In this document: piece after piece, positions 22,160 through 32,438 of the stretch
Position numbering within the stretch: the stretch's first letter is position 1
Layout: each line of letters begins with the position of its first letter
Origin: Stereum hirsutum FP-91666 SS1
Lineage: Eukaryota; Basidiomycota; Agaricomycetes; Russulales; Stereaceae
DNA: 64,000 bases
Reading direction: 5' to 3'
Assembly (NCBI RefSeq): GCF_000264905.1
Contig: NW_006763156.1
Coordinates: 36,987 to 100,986, forward strand
The notes under the pieces: model-generated
What the model was told of the DNA's origin: nothing
Databases searched by the model: none
What the model saw: the letters and a program-made list of their open reading frames with translations, nothing else
Position numbers and translations under genes: made by a program

Positions 22160-23557
22160 TCAATACCTCGGCCTCCAACTAGTGTCCTCCCTCCCCCAGT
22201 CTCCCGCCGCGCCACGCCTATAACCATTCCATGCCGTCGGCGCCTCTGTCCCTGCATAATAACCATCATCGTCATCATACCTCATACCGACGTCGAACCC
22301 CAACGCCCGACTCCTCTCTCTCATTCTGTCCCGCTCTCTCAACTGGCCATCCCTGTTCCTCTCCGCTTCCCTCTCCCAAAATCTTCTCTCCTCCGACCTG
22401 GACCTGGACCCGGACCGCGAAGGAGAGCGCGACCTTGACATCGATTTGGATCGGCCGCGGGAGTAGGTGCTTGGTGCATAAGATGCTGGTCCACGAGAGC
22501 CGTAACCTCCGCCTCCGGCTGCGCCTCCATACCCTTTCGTCGTACTTGGAGATGTCGGTATGTAACCCTGAGGGTGCAACGGGGGAGCGGGGAGTGATGG
22601 AGGGGGAAGCCTATGTGTATTCGGATGTGGTGGTAGGTCGTGCGCGGGAGGAGGAAGTGCATACTGCGAAGGTCGAGACGTCGGCGAGACATCCCGTTCC
22701 CTCTCACGTCCCCGTCCCCGTTCACGATCACGATCACGAGCATAGAACGCAGCGGGTTGAGTAGGTGGCGGGTGTGGCGGCGAACGGCGCCACGAAAGTG
22801 GGGCGGTGGGAGGTTGGTGTCCTCGTCCACCACGGTCGAATTCCCGCGTCCGTCCTCGTTCGTAGGGAGAAACGTCGCGAGTTGTAGGGAGCCGATGAAG
22901 GTGACGAGGACCGGGCGAAGGTGTCCTAGACGGTGGGCGGCGATGCGTCCTGTTGCCATTACTACGATTTGCGGGCGATGGCGTCCGGCTCGTTAGTCTA
23001 GATTGAAGATCGCGTTTACTGGGACTCGGGCGTGGGCTCTGACGGTCGTCCCTTCGGGACCTGCTCAGACTCCTACCACGCTGCCCTTCACGCTCTTCGC
23101 GAGTTACTCTCCGAACGAAATCTATGTCAGTTTCTTCGTCTCTCCCGGCAACATGAGCCTCATTCACGATATCCTCCCTCGTCGAGATGATTGGCGAGAT
23201 GACCATATCTTCCTCCGAGTTGGCGTCCGCGAGGCGTGATTCGAGATCGGGCTTGACCGTCATGGATTGGTCGTACTGGTTCGGGATCATGGAGACAGAG
23301 ATTGAGCCGGGTTCTTCAGGGGCGTACGGGGGCGGAGAGGCGGGCGGATATTGCACTTGACTCTGTTGTTCACCGAGAACTTGGCTATGGCTTCCTTGTT
23401 GGCTGAGGGCTTGAGTTGGTTGCTCGCTCAGAGCTTCGGTTTGAATCGAGTTCAGGGAACGCGATTGCGTTAAAGGTTGAGCGTACGCTTGAGTCTGAGG
23501 TTGAGCCTGGGGCAGGAGAGACTGTTGCGATGCCTGGGAATACGAATCGATATGCAT
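22160..23557 (-). CDS. SR/RE-rich low-complexity protein, 465 aa
   Basis: Probably a nuclear RS-domain-like protein; no folded domain is visible. I place the start at the ATG at 23557 (MHIDSYSQASQQS). The frame stays open upstream, but the only in-frame start there is not ATG, and a pyrimidine-rich AG acceptor (CTCTCCCCTTTCAG) sits just 5' of this ATG. Residues 1-110 are Gln-rich. A short acidic segment follows. From about 150 onward Arg/Ser/Pro dipeptides dominate (RGRSLSRSRRDDRQSPRPS, RTPSPANRS, RSKSMSRSRSPSRSGSRSR), together with RDRDRERGRGRERER blocks and a Gly/Tyr-rich patch. Such composition is typical of splicing-related or RNA-granule proteins, which is inference. It lies between coiled-coil paralogs B and C on the same strand. 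Confidence 0.6.
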   Translation of the reverse strand: MHIDSYSQASQQSLLPQAQPQTQAYAQPLTQSRSLNSIQTEALSEQPTQALSQQGSHSQVLGEQQSQVQYPPASPPPYAPEEPGSISVSMIPNQYDQSMTVKPDLESRLADANSEEDMVISPIISTREDIVNEAHVAGRDEETDIDFVRRVTREEREGQRGRSLSRSRRDDRQSPRPSPSKRDLQSRLTSRTPSPANRSNGNRTHRRPPSRTPSPGPRHLHRLPTTRDVSPYERGRTREFDRGGRGHQPPTAPLSWRRSPPHPPPTQPAAFYARDRDRERGRGRERERDVSPTSRPSQYALPPPAHDLPPHPNTHRLPPPSLPAPPLHPQGYIPTSPSTTKGYGGAAGGGGYGSRGPASYAPSTYSRGRSKSMSRSRSPSRSGSRSRSEERRFWEREAERNRDGQLRERDRMRERSRALGFDVGMRYDDDDGYYAGTEAPTAWNGYRRGAAGDWGREDTSWRPRY

Positions 23558-23981
23558 GGCGTCGGAGGTGAGAGTTTGATGTCTCTCAAGGCGCTGAAAG
23601 GGGAGAGGTGAGTAGTATGAGTTACGAACCCGGCGCAAGAGATAGACGAAGGTAGAGAGGAAAGAGTAGTCAATATTCTGCGTGTTCTGAGCACATGCCT
23701 TTGTGGGAGGGCACTCCCGAGAATCATCCTCAGTAAAATCAAGTCTTCACTATGCCAATGGCGTAGCGGCATGAAAGGACGCGGCCCCGTTTGATGAAGT
23801 CTAGCAATGATCATTAGAGCGCCAATGGCTCACTTCACGCGATACGTTTATGCAACAGTACGACAGATGTCATGTCGTTATATTTCACAGAAGAGGATTT
23901 CCATATCGAGCAAACAATTGTTCGGCAAGTGTCGCCCCTGGTGCAGAAGAGGAGCCTTCCAACTAACACACCAGGAAAACG
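23558..23981. other. intergenic region, nothing seen
   Basis: This lies between the SR-rich gene (5' side) and the stop of coiled-coil paralog C. No coding or repeat feature is supported. Confidence 0.3.
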
Positions 23982-25237
23982 TCATAAGATGAAAGCGAGA
24001 CGCACCGCAGGAACAAAGTGTCGTTTCAAGGAATCTTCCTTACGATCATTATGTTGAGTTCGCTTGCGCTTACGGGGCGATGGACCTGGACGAGTGGAAT
24101 TCTGCATGGATCCGACCGAGGTCTGTGACGAGGCCGGTCGTGGTGGTAGCTACAAGCAGGCGCTCATGTCCAGTAAGCGCCAAAATAAGATGAAAATTTG
24201 TGATCAGCGAACCTCATGGGAAGACGCAGGAGGCATCGATGACGGCATTTGAGACGTTTCTACGGCCAATCGTCAACGCGTCCAAAAGCAAGAGGAAAAG
24301 TTAGTGATTTTTGGACAATAGACATACCAGGTTCGATCTTTACTCGATGTTGGGTGGCGTTCGTGTTCGGTGGAGTAGAGTCCTGTTGAGGATTCTGGCC
24401 AGCAGTCGGCGAAGGGACGCGTTCAGCGGATGTTGATGGAGACACAGCCTGCAAAGTCTCTCGTATCTGTCTCTCTTCCAGAAGTGTATCCCGCTCAGCC
24501 GTAAGTTCATCCCGAATAACGAACAATTCATCACGCTCGGCCCTCAAGTCATCTCGTTCTATTCTGAGGTCGTCCCGTTCCCGCGTCAATTCGTCCCGGT
24601 CAGCGATTGAGCCATCGTGTTGAGCTTGGACGACGTCCAGAGTAGCCTTCGCCATGTCTCGTTCGTCTCGAAGACCGCGCCTCTCGTTCTTGAGCGCTTC
24701 GACCTGATCAACAAGCTCACCGTTTATCTTCACCAGCTGACTATTCTCCGACGACAGTTTCTCAGACGTCATCTTCAACTCCTGGGCAAGCCGATCTAGC
24801 CTCACGGCCCGACTCCGCTCTGCATCCCGCTCCCGCTCTAACTCACTTACCCGCGCCGTCAGATTCTCCACAGTATTCTCCAGACCCTTCTTCTCCTCTT
24901 CCCTCGATAATTTCTCCGCCTCTTCCTTCTTCACCCTCTCCTTCTCTCTCTCCACCTCCGCTATCGGCGACCGTGATCCCCGCATCAACAAGTCGTCTCT
25001 CTCCTTCCTCGCCTCCTTCAAGTCGACCTCGGTAAGATGGATCTGTTCGTTCAGATGTTCCTGTAGCCGAGCGACATCTTTCTTGTGATCTTCTTCAGCA
25101 CGAGCAAGTTGTCGTCTAAGAAGTGTAAGCTCGCGTCTTGCATCACGTAGCTCGTCCGCAGTGTTGGTGTTCGGCAGGACGGAAATCGGTGTGAGGTGGG
25201 TGTGCCCGTTGGAGGCTAGTGGATCGTGGTTGGACAT
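23982..25237 (-). CDS. coiled-coil protein, paralog C, 374 aa
   Basis: Three exons close in phase: 24328-25237, 24213-24259 and 23982-24149 (1125 nt). I chose the ATG at 25237 (SNHDPLASNG). It places the shared signature (TADELRDARRELTLLRRQ) about 28 residues in, as in paralog A. There is continuous coiled coil to about residue 255, ending in an RDD/ERD repeat (RDELTRERDDLRIERDDLRA). A Pro/Ser/Thr-rich tail follows, with a basic cluster PSPRKRKRTQ near the C-terminus, matching the QKRRRT tail of paralog A. The unspliced frame would end at 24260 and miss this tail. Like the others it is probably a nuclear or scaffold coiled-coil protein, which is inference. Confidence 0.75.
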
Positions 25238-26323
25238 TAAAGATAGACTGTACAGAGACCTGGAAACACAGATATTTGAATATAAGGAGTGAGAGGATAC
25301 AAAGCCCGAGGATCTGCAAGAGGCTTTCAAAAGACGAGGAACAAGAAGAACTGAGGAAGGTGGTGGTTGAGAAGACGAAGTGACGCGAAGTTCATTGTCC
25401 GGCTCGTGCCCGCTTTGAACCTTCGAATTCGGCGAACACGTGGTGTTGGGTGGCGCGCCACACGTTGCTTTCGTAAAAATGAAGAGTTACCATCGTATTC
25501 TAACGGCACAGGTTTCGTGAGACATAACGGAATTTCAAGCCTCAAGATGATCTAAACAGGATGTCCACTCGTCGGAGGAAAGGTGTGCAATTTTTGTATG
25601 GCCCACAATACGAATTCGGCAGTTTCCGGCTAACGTCAGCAACCACCATCGAACCATCGAAGCGTCTTGCTTTTTCTTCCTTCGACACTACTTAGCTGAC
25701 ACCAAACCACCCTCTATGCGAGCTCTACGGCAGTAAGTACCACGACTTTTCGAAGTACTCTCCAAATAATCTCGTCTAAGCCAAACCACTACCGAGGGTG
25801 CTGCTATGACGCAGCAGCGCTCGGCGTTCTTACTTTGCCTTTTCGATACAACAACTATATGCAATGTTCCTCGCTAGTATCTCCCTTGTGTTCATGGGCA
25901 TACATACCACCAGTTGTCGTATATCATACATCTGTGTTCGTCGTCTCCTCAACTGACTCAGCTAGGCCCATCGATTATCTCTGAATGTCAAACAAGTACA
26001 CGGCACCTTCATACGCATTAGATCCTCATGACAACTGTCACAGAAGACAAGTCTCTCCGCATGGTGTCAGTTTTGATACGGTATGTGGAGAGGCGCGGCT
26101 CTGAATCAAGGACACCTCCATTTCGGGATGATCAGATTAAGTATCGATCAATGGTTCTTTGTCCTTTGTCGAGAGCCTTGCGCTACATTTTTCATGCTCC
26201 ATCTCCTTTGTACCCGACACTTGAATGACGTGTCCGTCGACCTATATAAGCGGGGCTCTGGTCGTGAACGCACCCACATTGCTGCCCATCCGACGTCTCC
26301 CTTTCCCTCGCTCAACCCTCGCC
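25238..26323. other. divergent promoter region
   Basis: This lies between coiled-coil paralog C (-) and the phosphotransferase-like gene (+). It contains the perfect palindrome GTGGCGCGCCAC at about 25450-25461 inside a wider imperfect inverted repeat (ACACGTGG ... CCACACGT). No gene seen. Confidence 0.4.
26243..26250 (+). promoter_or_regulatory. TATA box
   Basis: TATATAAG, 74 bp upstream of the ATG at 26324 of the phosphotransferase-like gene. This supports that ATG rather than an earlier in-frame codon, which lies at or upstream of the TATA box. Confidence 0.65.
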
Positions 26324-27232
26324 ATGCCCCTGTCCTTGGAAAAGCTCTGGCCTCACGATCTACAGGTTCTTCACGAGCTCATAGAGCAAGGTCAAGCACT
26401 CCGCGACGATGTAGACTTACCCACTCGTGTCGTGCAGATTGATGACGGTCTTGTCGTCAAGTACGGTGACTCTGTCCGCTTATCAGAAGCCTTAGCCATG
26501 GAGCTCGTTCGCACGCATACCTCTATCCCTGTCCCTCGCGTTCTCGCGTATTTTCGCGACTCGACTGAGAGTGTTCCTGATGGAATCGGCTACATCGTCA
26601 TGGAGCAGGTCCATGGTGTCATACTTTCCGAAGTCCTCGACGTTCTAAACGACGATATCATTCAAGACATAACTTGGGAGTTCTCTGATTATGTCTCTGA
26701 GCTGAAGAAGCTCGACCGACTTGGGGAATGGGGAATGGTGGGCAAAGACGGGATCTACCATTGCGGTCCTTATTTCTCCTACGAATCTCCTCACTCGGGT
26801 ACGGAAGGCCCTCATCACTCCACCCCTCTCCGAGCCAAATCCTGCACCGACGTTCTCGAATACTTCGCCCGCGCCGTCGACCAGAGCATGGATGAAGATT
26901 GGGCTGCCGTGACTCAAACAACTATAGACACATTCGACAACACCAAACCTGCCTCTTTTTGTCATCCCAATCTCACCCCCGAGAACATCATGGTCGACCC
27001 CACCGACGGTCGTATCACTGGAATCTTGGATTGGTTCGGCGCGGGATGGTATCCCTATTTCTGGATGTCTTGGGTCGCGAGGAATCGGAAGGATTCGTAT
27101 TCGAACGTTCAGTATCTGAAGTGGCATCGGATATGGACGGCTGCGATGAAGGAGTATCCTGAATCTCGTGGGTTTGGGACGTTGTTGTTTGAGGCGGAGG
27201 CATACGGGGTTGAATGCCCAGGTTCAAGGTGA
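26324..27232 (+). CDS. aminoglycoside-phosphotransferase-fold protein with altered active site, 302 aa
   Basis: A single-exon protein of the APH/choline-kinase fold (Pfam APH family), common in large numbers in fungi. The ATG at 26324 starts PLSLEKLWPHDL. N-lobe: VVQIDDGLVVKYGDSVRLSE gives the ATP-anchoring Lys, and ALAMELVRTHTSIPVPRV the helix-alpha-C region. Hinge: YIVMEQVHG. Catalytic loop: ASFCHPNLTPENIMVD, where the family consensus is HGDLxPxN, so Gly-Asp is replaced by Pro-Asn. The metal-binding motif is present (ITGILDWFGAGWYPYFW). Loss of the loop Asp suggests a pseudokinase or a changed reaction. Resistance to aminoglycosides is not implied. The substrate is unknown. Confidence 0.85.
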   Translation: MPLSLEKLWPHDLQVLHELIEQGQALRDDVDLPTRVVQIDDGLVVKYGDSVRLSEALAMELVRTHTSIPVPRVLAYFRDSTESVPDGIGYIVMEQVHGVILSEVLDVLNDDIIQDITWEFSDYVSELKKLDRLGEWGMVGKDGIYHCGPYFSYESPHSGTEGPHHSTPLRAKSCTDVLEYFARAVDQSMDEDWAAVTQTTIDTFDNTKPASFCHPNLTPENIMVDPTDGRITGILDWFGAGWYPYFWMSWVARNRKDSYSNVQYLKWHRIWTAAMKEYPESRGFGTLLFEAEAYGVECPGSR

Positions 27233-28584
27233 GCGTCTCCTGAGGCTAGCTGTTTCGCATTGAGAGTTGTACTCACAAGCTGTTCATCACGTTAGGTGTG
27301 ACTGCTGTGAATGATTAAATTCGCAGTTACGTAGATATGGGTTATGCATTTTTCTCCTATTTCTTGTGATGAACACCATGCTCCCGTCGCTTTCGTGCTT
27401 CCATATAATCTCTATGCCACCACGCTTCAAATACTCTCAACTACTTACGTTCATGCTACGTGCAACTAATCAGCTCTATGTGCTCTGCTTTCATCACTCA
27501 GTCCTCTACCTCGCAATATATATTCTGCCTTGTCCTCGTGAAGTGAGATTGCGGGTCTTAAAGTCAGGAAGCTGGTAAGGTATGCTGCCACTTGCGCAAG
27601 GAGTCCGCTGTTTTCTCGTAGACACGACGTACGAACCATGGGTCGATCACTCACGGACGGCTAAACAAGGACAGGTTTGAGGAGAGCATCCACGGAGCCG
27701 CAAGCCCACCGGCACTAACAGTATCGAGAGAGAGGATGAGGAGAACCCTTCTGATGGCAGTGCGAACACAGGTAGAAAAATCCAGCTCGGTACTGCAAAG
27801 TTCGTGGAACGTGTGGCGCGCACTAGGTAGGCGCGTTCCTCAACTGTGGCACTCCTCCCCGGCTTTCTCCGGCGATGGCTCGAGAGTCATCTTTCGAAGC
27901 TGTTGTCAACCACTTCCATCCACTCCGACGAGTCGACTCGTTCTTCCCTAGCTTTGTTTTCCCAAGAGTCTCAAATTACTAGTTCGCCAGCTGCATCGGT
28001 GTAACTTATAGTCTCGGGCCCCATTCTAGCGGATAAGGAATTGTGCCTTCCAGTTGGTGACAATTTCCGCGATGACTCATTTTCGGGCACTTGCAATTGG
28101 GAGATGCCACCATGCCATGATAGCGGTTCGATATCGGCCACCAATATTTCTCTGACTCGTGTGAGGACGATGAGTATACTTATATCGCTTTGGGACACTG
28201 GAAGGTGTTTGTACGTCCAGAAGGCCCACGTGCAGGCGAATAAGGAGCCGAAAGCGGTTCTTTCTTGCAAGTGAACGATGCTTTTTGACTCTGACTCGTC
28301 TGCAGAAACGGAGCTCTTTGAGCCTGTAATTTGGCAATTGTTACGGTAGAATGTCAAATTGAGCTCGGCTCGTGAAGGTTGTCCAGCTATTTGACGTTTT
28401 GAACGATGACTCCCGTGGATTTGATTCGACCGTGGGACACTCGAGCGTGACGTCTATGGTCGCTCTCCTAACGGAGTCATTGCTATCGTCGGCATATTTA
28501 TTACAGGTGCGAACAGCTACGCTATATACCAAATCACTCCCCAGCATCCCCGTCGTCGCTCTTGTCCCAAACAACACTCAAAAT
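27233..28584. other. intergenic region, no supported gene
   Basis: Open frames on both strands at 27.7-28.4 kb lack starts, splice structure or recognisable motifs. GTGTGGCGCGCAC at about 27811-27823 is another site of the recurring motif. Confidence 0.35.
28522..28529 (+). promoter_or_regulatory. TATA box
   Basis: CTATATAC about 60 bp upstream of the ATG at 28585 of the first AAA ATPase gene. Confidence 0.5.
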
Positions 28585-31500
28585 ATGGCTGGCGACAGTA
28601 CTCGCGAACCTTCTCTCCCTGCAAACGACGACGACGGAGCCTCTACCAACAGCGAGGCCACCGAGGACTCTGAACACGACAACTTGGAACAGCAAAAGAA
28701 AGCCGCTGCGAAGGACCTGTATCAGAAGTCAATCGCTCAAGAGACTCGCCACCTCCTTCGTCACCAGATCTGGTAAGTCTCCTCATCCTCTCCCCCTCTG
28801 GTTTGTCGCTGTAAATGCAGTACAAAGGTTGATGATGTCGCTTTCCATAGGTCTAATTCGTACGAGAAGTATGGTTGGCAGCCGTTTGATCCAGCATCGT
28901 ATGCTCCGCCCAAGGCGCTTCTTCAAGACCCACATAACTACTTCTACGCGAACCTTCGTAGAAAACAAGCCTCTGGTGCGTGCTTATTCGACCCGACTTC
29001 TGTTTTAAGCGTCATAACTCATTGTTCGATTGACCAGATTCGCCTGAGATCGTTCTAAGCCATTTCGGCGAGGTTCTATTGTCGTTTCTCCGGTCAGTAT
29101 GGTAGCCATCTTCCTCTCCTGCTGGCCATTGACCCCATCGTGCGTATGATTCAGGGCGGCATACGGTAACCAATTCCACAGATCAAATCCGGAGAAGAAG
29201 GTCGCGTCTTTCTTCGAAGATGTTCATGAGAATAAATTCGGTCGTTGGCTCGGGGATGCTACATGGGCTTTGAACGTGTTGGAGACTGGCGGGAGCGAAT
29301 CAGCCGAAGCGCGAGACATGGTCATCAGTCTTGGGTGTGTCGATGCGAAGAAATGTGAGTGCGATATTTTGATATCTGCCACCCGAATATTGTCACGTAA
29401 TTAACCGTGCTACGCAGTCGACTTCGCGGATAGCGAGGTGATTGTGTTTTTGAAGCAGCTGGTCGAACAGTTGTCCACCCTCAAGGACTACCTGGAGAAG
29501 CAGTTCGAACCGACGTACGCTCTTTCTCCAGCTACTTATGTCGATGTGCTTCCTTTCCTTCTCTCATACGGTCATTTTACAGAAAGAATGAATTAGCCGG
29601 GCTTGTAACCTACGGCCATATCACGTTCGACCTCCTCAAATACCATTATCGAGTTGGAGAAACCTTAGCCACCCCTGGGCCAGGCGAGAAGGTACGCTTG
29701 TCGCCTACCATGGATTATGCAAAATCTGACATGCTCTGTGGTCCTCTACTAGCTCATCGCCTTTGTCGTTACGAAGAAGTCGTACATCCCGTTCGTGAAG
29801 TCTATTCAGCCCAGAGACCAATTGATGCCAATAACATTGTGGTTGCTAGAACTACAGCAGGCCCAATGTTTGTTCTTGATGGCTATGGGTACCACTGGAA
29901 TGGGGACCGATACAAGGCATATTCTGTTGAACGACAGGTTGTTGGATTTGAGGTCAGCATAATGCCTCCTGTTATGTCGTGTGCCGTAGAGCTAACGTGT
30001 ACCTTGAAAGGGGACGACCGATATCAAGGACCTCACCTGCCAGAAGCTAACTTCTGCTGCGAAAGAGGCATTGACCGGTTAGTCCATATACTCTGCATGA
30101 TTCTGGAATCGAGCTGACCTTGTCTTTGTTGTAAGAAAGAGGAAAGATTTATGCGTCCTGTGCGGGGGTTCACTATCGAAACTGTAAGCTCTAGAACCAT
30201 TCCAGTCTGAGTCTATTTATATGTATGTTCTGCTCTCAGATCAAGGAGTAAGTATCTTCAGTCAACCCCGATCGGCATTTTCAACCTCTGATTTCGTGTG
30301 ATGCTTAGCGTCGTGTTATTGTTGATGCTAAAGGAGCAAAGAATCCTTCCGGATACACTCGAAAACCGTGAGTCGTTATTTGGGCAACTTGTGTGTGCGG
30401 TTTATTCGCTGATCGATATGCTGCATGCTTCTTCCCAAAATTGTCTTTCCCTAGTGACGAAGAAATCCCTGAATGTGACTCGGAAAAGATTCACCTTCTT
30501 CCGCCTGACATGAAAGGTTTCAATCTCGCCCAGAAGGTAGGTTTGATCCTCTGTCTACCCCGCTATCGACTTTGTCATAGTGGATACTAAGCTTACGTTC
30601 CAAAGTATTGGTCATCTCTTTTCGTCGAAGATCTATCTCTCGTCATCTGTGATGAAAATGCATGGGATCATCTGGTGTTGGAGGGAGACATCAAGGTATG
30701 CTTCTCAGTGTAGTCTAAGCGCCGGAATGTTTTAATGGTCGATGTATAGACACTCATCAGATCGTTGGTCAAAGTGACCCGCAACTCGACCTCTGGGAAA
30801 GCCCTTGTTCAAGACGTCATCAGTGGAAAGGGCGGAGGACTGGTCAGTGCTAGCTTTCTATGGTCCAAGGCACTTCCTGACCATGCCGTTTCCTTAGATT
30901 GCCGTACTTCACGGCCCTCCCGGGACTGGAAAGACGTTGACCGCAGAGGCAGTGGCAGAGCACCTGAAGCGCCCGCTGTACATGGTCGGTGCCCAAGAGT
31001 TATCCACCGACTCCCCTTCGTCTTTGGAATCGAGTTTGAAGACCATCCTAAGTGTATGGAATGTTCGGTTTTCAATCTTAGCAATGCTCAGGCTGACGTG
31101 ACATCTGTGATCTTAGCTCGCCACCGCCTGGGATGCTGTCCTTCTCATCGACGAAGCAGATGTGCGCTGTCTATTGTTATCTACATCTGATCCCTTTCAC
31201 TCACGATTTTGCAGGTTTTCCTTGAGAAACGCAGTATGCACGAGGTCGGCATTCATTTGAATCCACTGGGACGATTCCGTATTAACGTACGTTACGGCCG
31301 ATAGATCCAAAGGAATGCCCTCGTCTCAGTTGCTCTCCGGGTCCTCGAGTACCACCGTGGGGTGTTGTTCCTGACCACGAACAGAATCACGTCTTTTGAT
31401 GATGCCTTTCTTTCGCGCTTTTCTGTCGGTATGTTGTCGGAGTGCCATTCTCAGGGAAGCTAGATTTCTAACAACTTGAATCTAGCCGTGAAGTATCCTG

Positions 31501-31893
31501 AACTGAACCAGAGCGCTCGTATCTCTGTTTGGCAAAGATTTTTGGAGATGGCCGGTTGTAACATACACGACAGCGAAGGCTCCTTGAATCAAGACGATAT
31601 CGTCGAACTTGCAGAGAGGCCATTCAACGGTGAGTCCTTTTGTTCTTTATTATAACCAGCAGGTTATTTCGCTCGTCTTGATACATTTCTCTCATAGGCC
31701 GTACGGTTAAAAACCTTGTCAGGACGGCTCAAGCTCTCGCACTCGCTGCGTGAGTGATTTTAACTCTATATCACATCTCTCTAGAAGCTCATTCTACTCT
31801 TTCATAACTTCAAGCGAGGAACCGCTTGCTATCAAACACGTATGGGTTGTTGTGCGTGCTCAGGAGAAGTTCTTGCGTGAATTTGCCGCTTGA
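28585..31893 (+). CDS. AAA+ ATPase with DUF7025-type N-terminal region (paralog 1)
   Basis: A member of a fungal family of AAA ATPases, often expanded in mushrooms and of unknown substrate. It has about 15 or more exons. The N-terminus is acidic and disordered (MAGDSTREPSLPANDDDG). A middle region follows (WSNSYEKYGWQPFDPASY, FLKQLVEQLSTLKDYLEKQF, FDLLKYHYRVGETLATPG, DGYGYHWNGDRYKAYSV) that corresponds to the domain preceding the ATPase in this family. AAA core: LHGPPGTGKTLTAEAVAEHL (Walker A at 30913-30936), VLLIDEAD (Walker B at 31141-31161), sensor 1 LFLTTNRI, and DDAFLSRFSVAVKYPEL with the arginine-finger region. The C-terminal small domain contains GRTVKNLVRTAQALALAA. It ends EKFLREFAA at 31893. 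An intron interrupts the coding sequence directly after the Walker B Asp; the second copy at 47.8 kb has no intron there. All motifs are intact, so it is probably active. Confidence 0.9.
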
Positions 31894-32438
31894 ACGAGCG
31901 TGACAGGAGAGCGGAGAACAGATGCCGGAGGGCGGTTTACTGGCCGTGAAGGTGGGTCTCGTCCTCAATGGTCAGCTTTGTCGATGACTAGCCTGACTGA
32001 GCGCTTCTTTCTCGCAGTACTCTTGAAGTATCCCTTTATTCTATCGAAGTGGTGATTTGTATCCAGGAATACGAGCCCCCGCCTTGATACAGATAAGTAC
32101 TACAATTCATGCATATACAGACCCGTGCTTCAAGGTGTCAGGCACGGTCTTCATAACAAGACAACACTTGTTTCCCGTGCCGAGTTATCGAACGCTTAAG
32201 GTTCTGCGATGACGTGTATCGGTAGGCTTTCGATTGACCCTCATGCGGCTTGAGGCAATGTCGGAGTTTGAAGAAATAAGTACTCACGCATATAAATATC
32301 TGACATCATGATAAGAGCGGCCAACATCGTTCACGTCCTACGTCGCTCGCTCTACGACTACGATCGTGTGTCTTCTCTGAGTGGTGATATCCAATCTCTC
32401 TGTGATAATACCACCTTTGTTACTCCCCTAGGACTTCG
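31894..32438. other. promoter region of BTB gene 1
   Basis: No gene seen. CATATAAATATCTGACATCA at 32290-32309 looks like a TATA element. A related sequence (ACATAAATATCAGCCAT) lies at the same relative position before BTB gene 2. Confidence 0.4.

Noticed and set aside
27971..28357. Minus-strand open frame of 128 codons upstream of AAA paralog 1
   Set aside because: No in-frame splice partners or motifs; it lies in a promoter region and is equally open in other frames.
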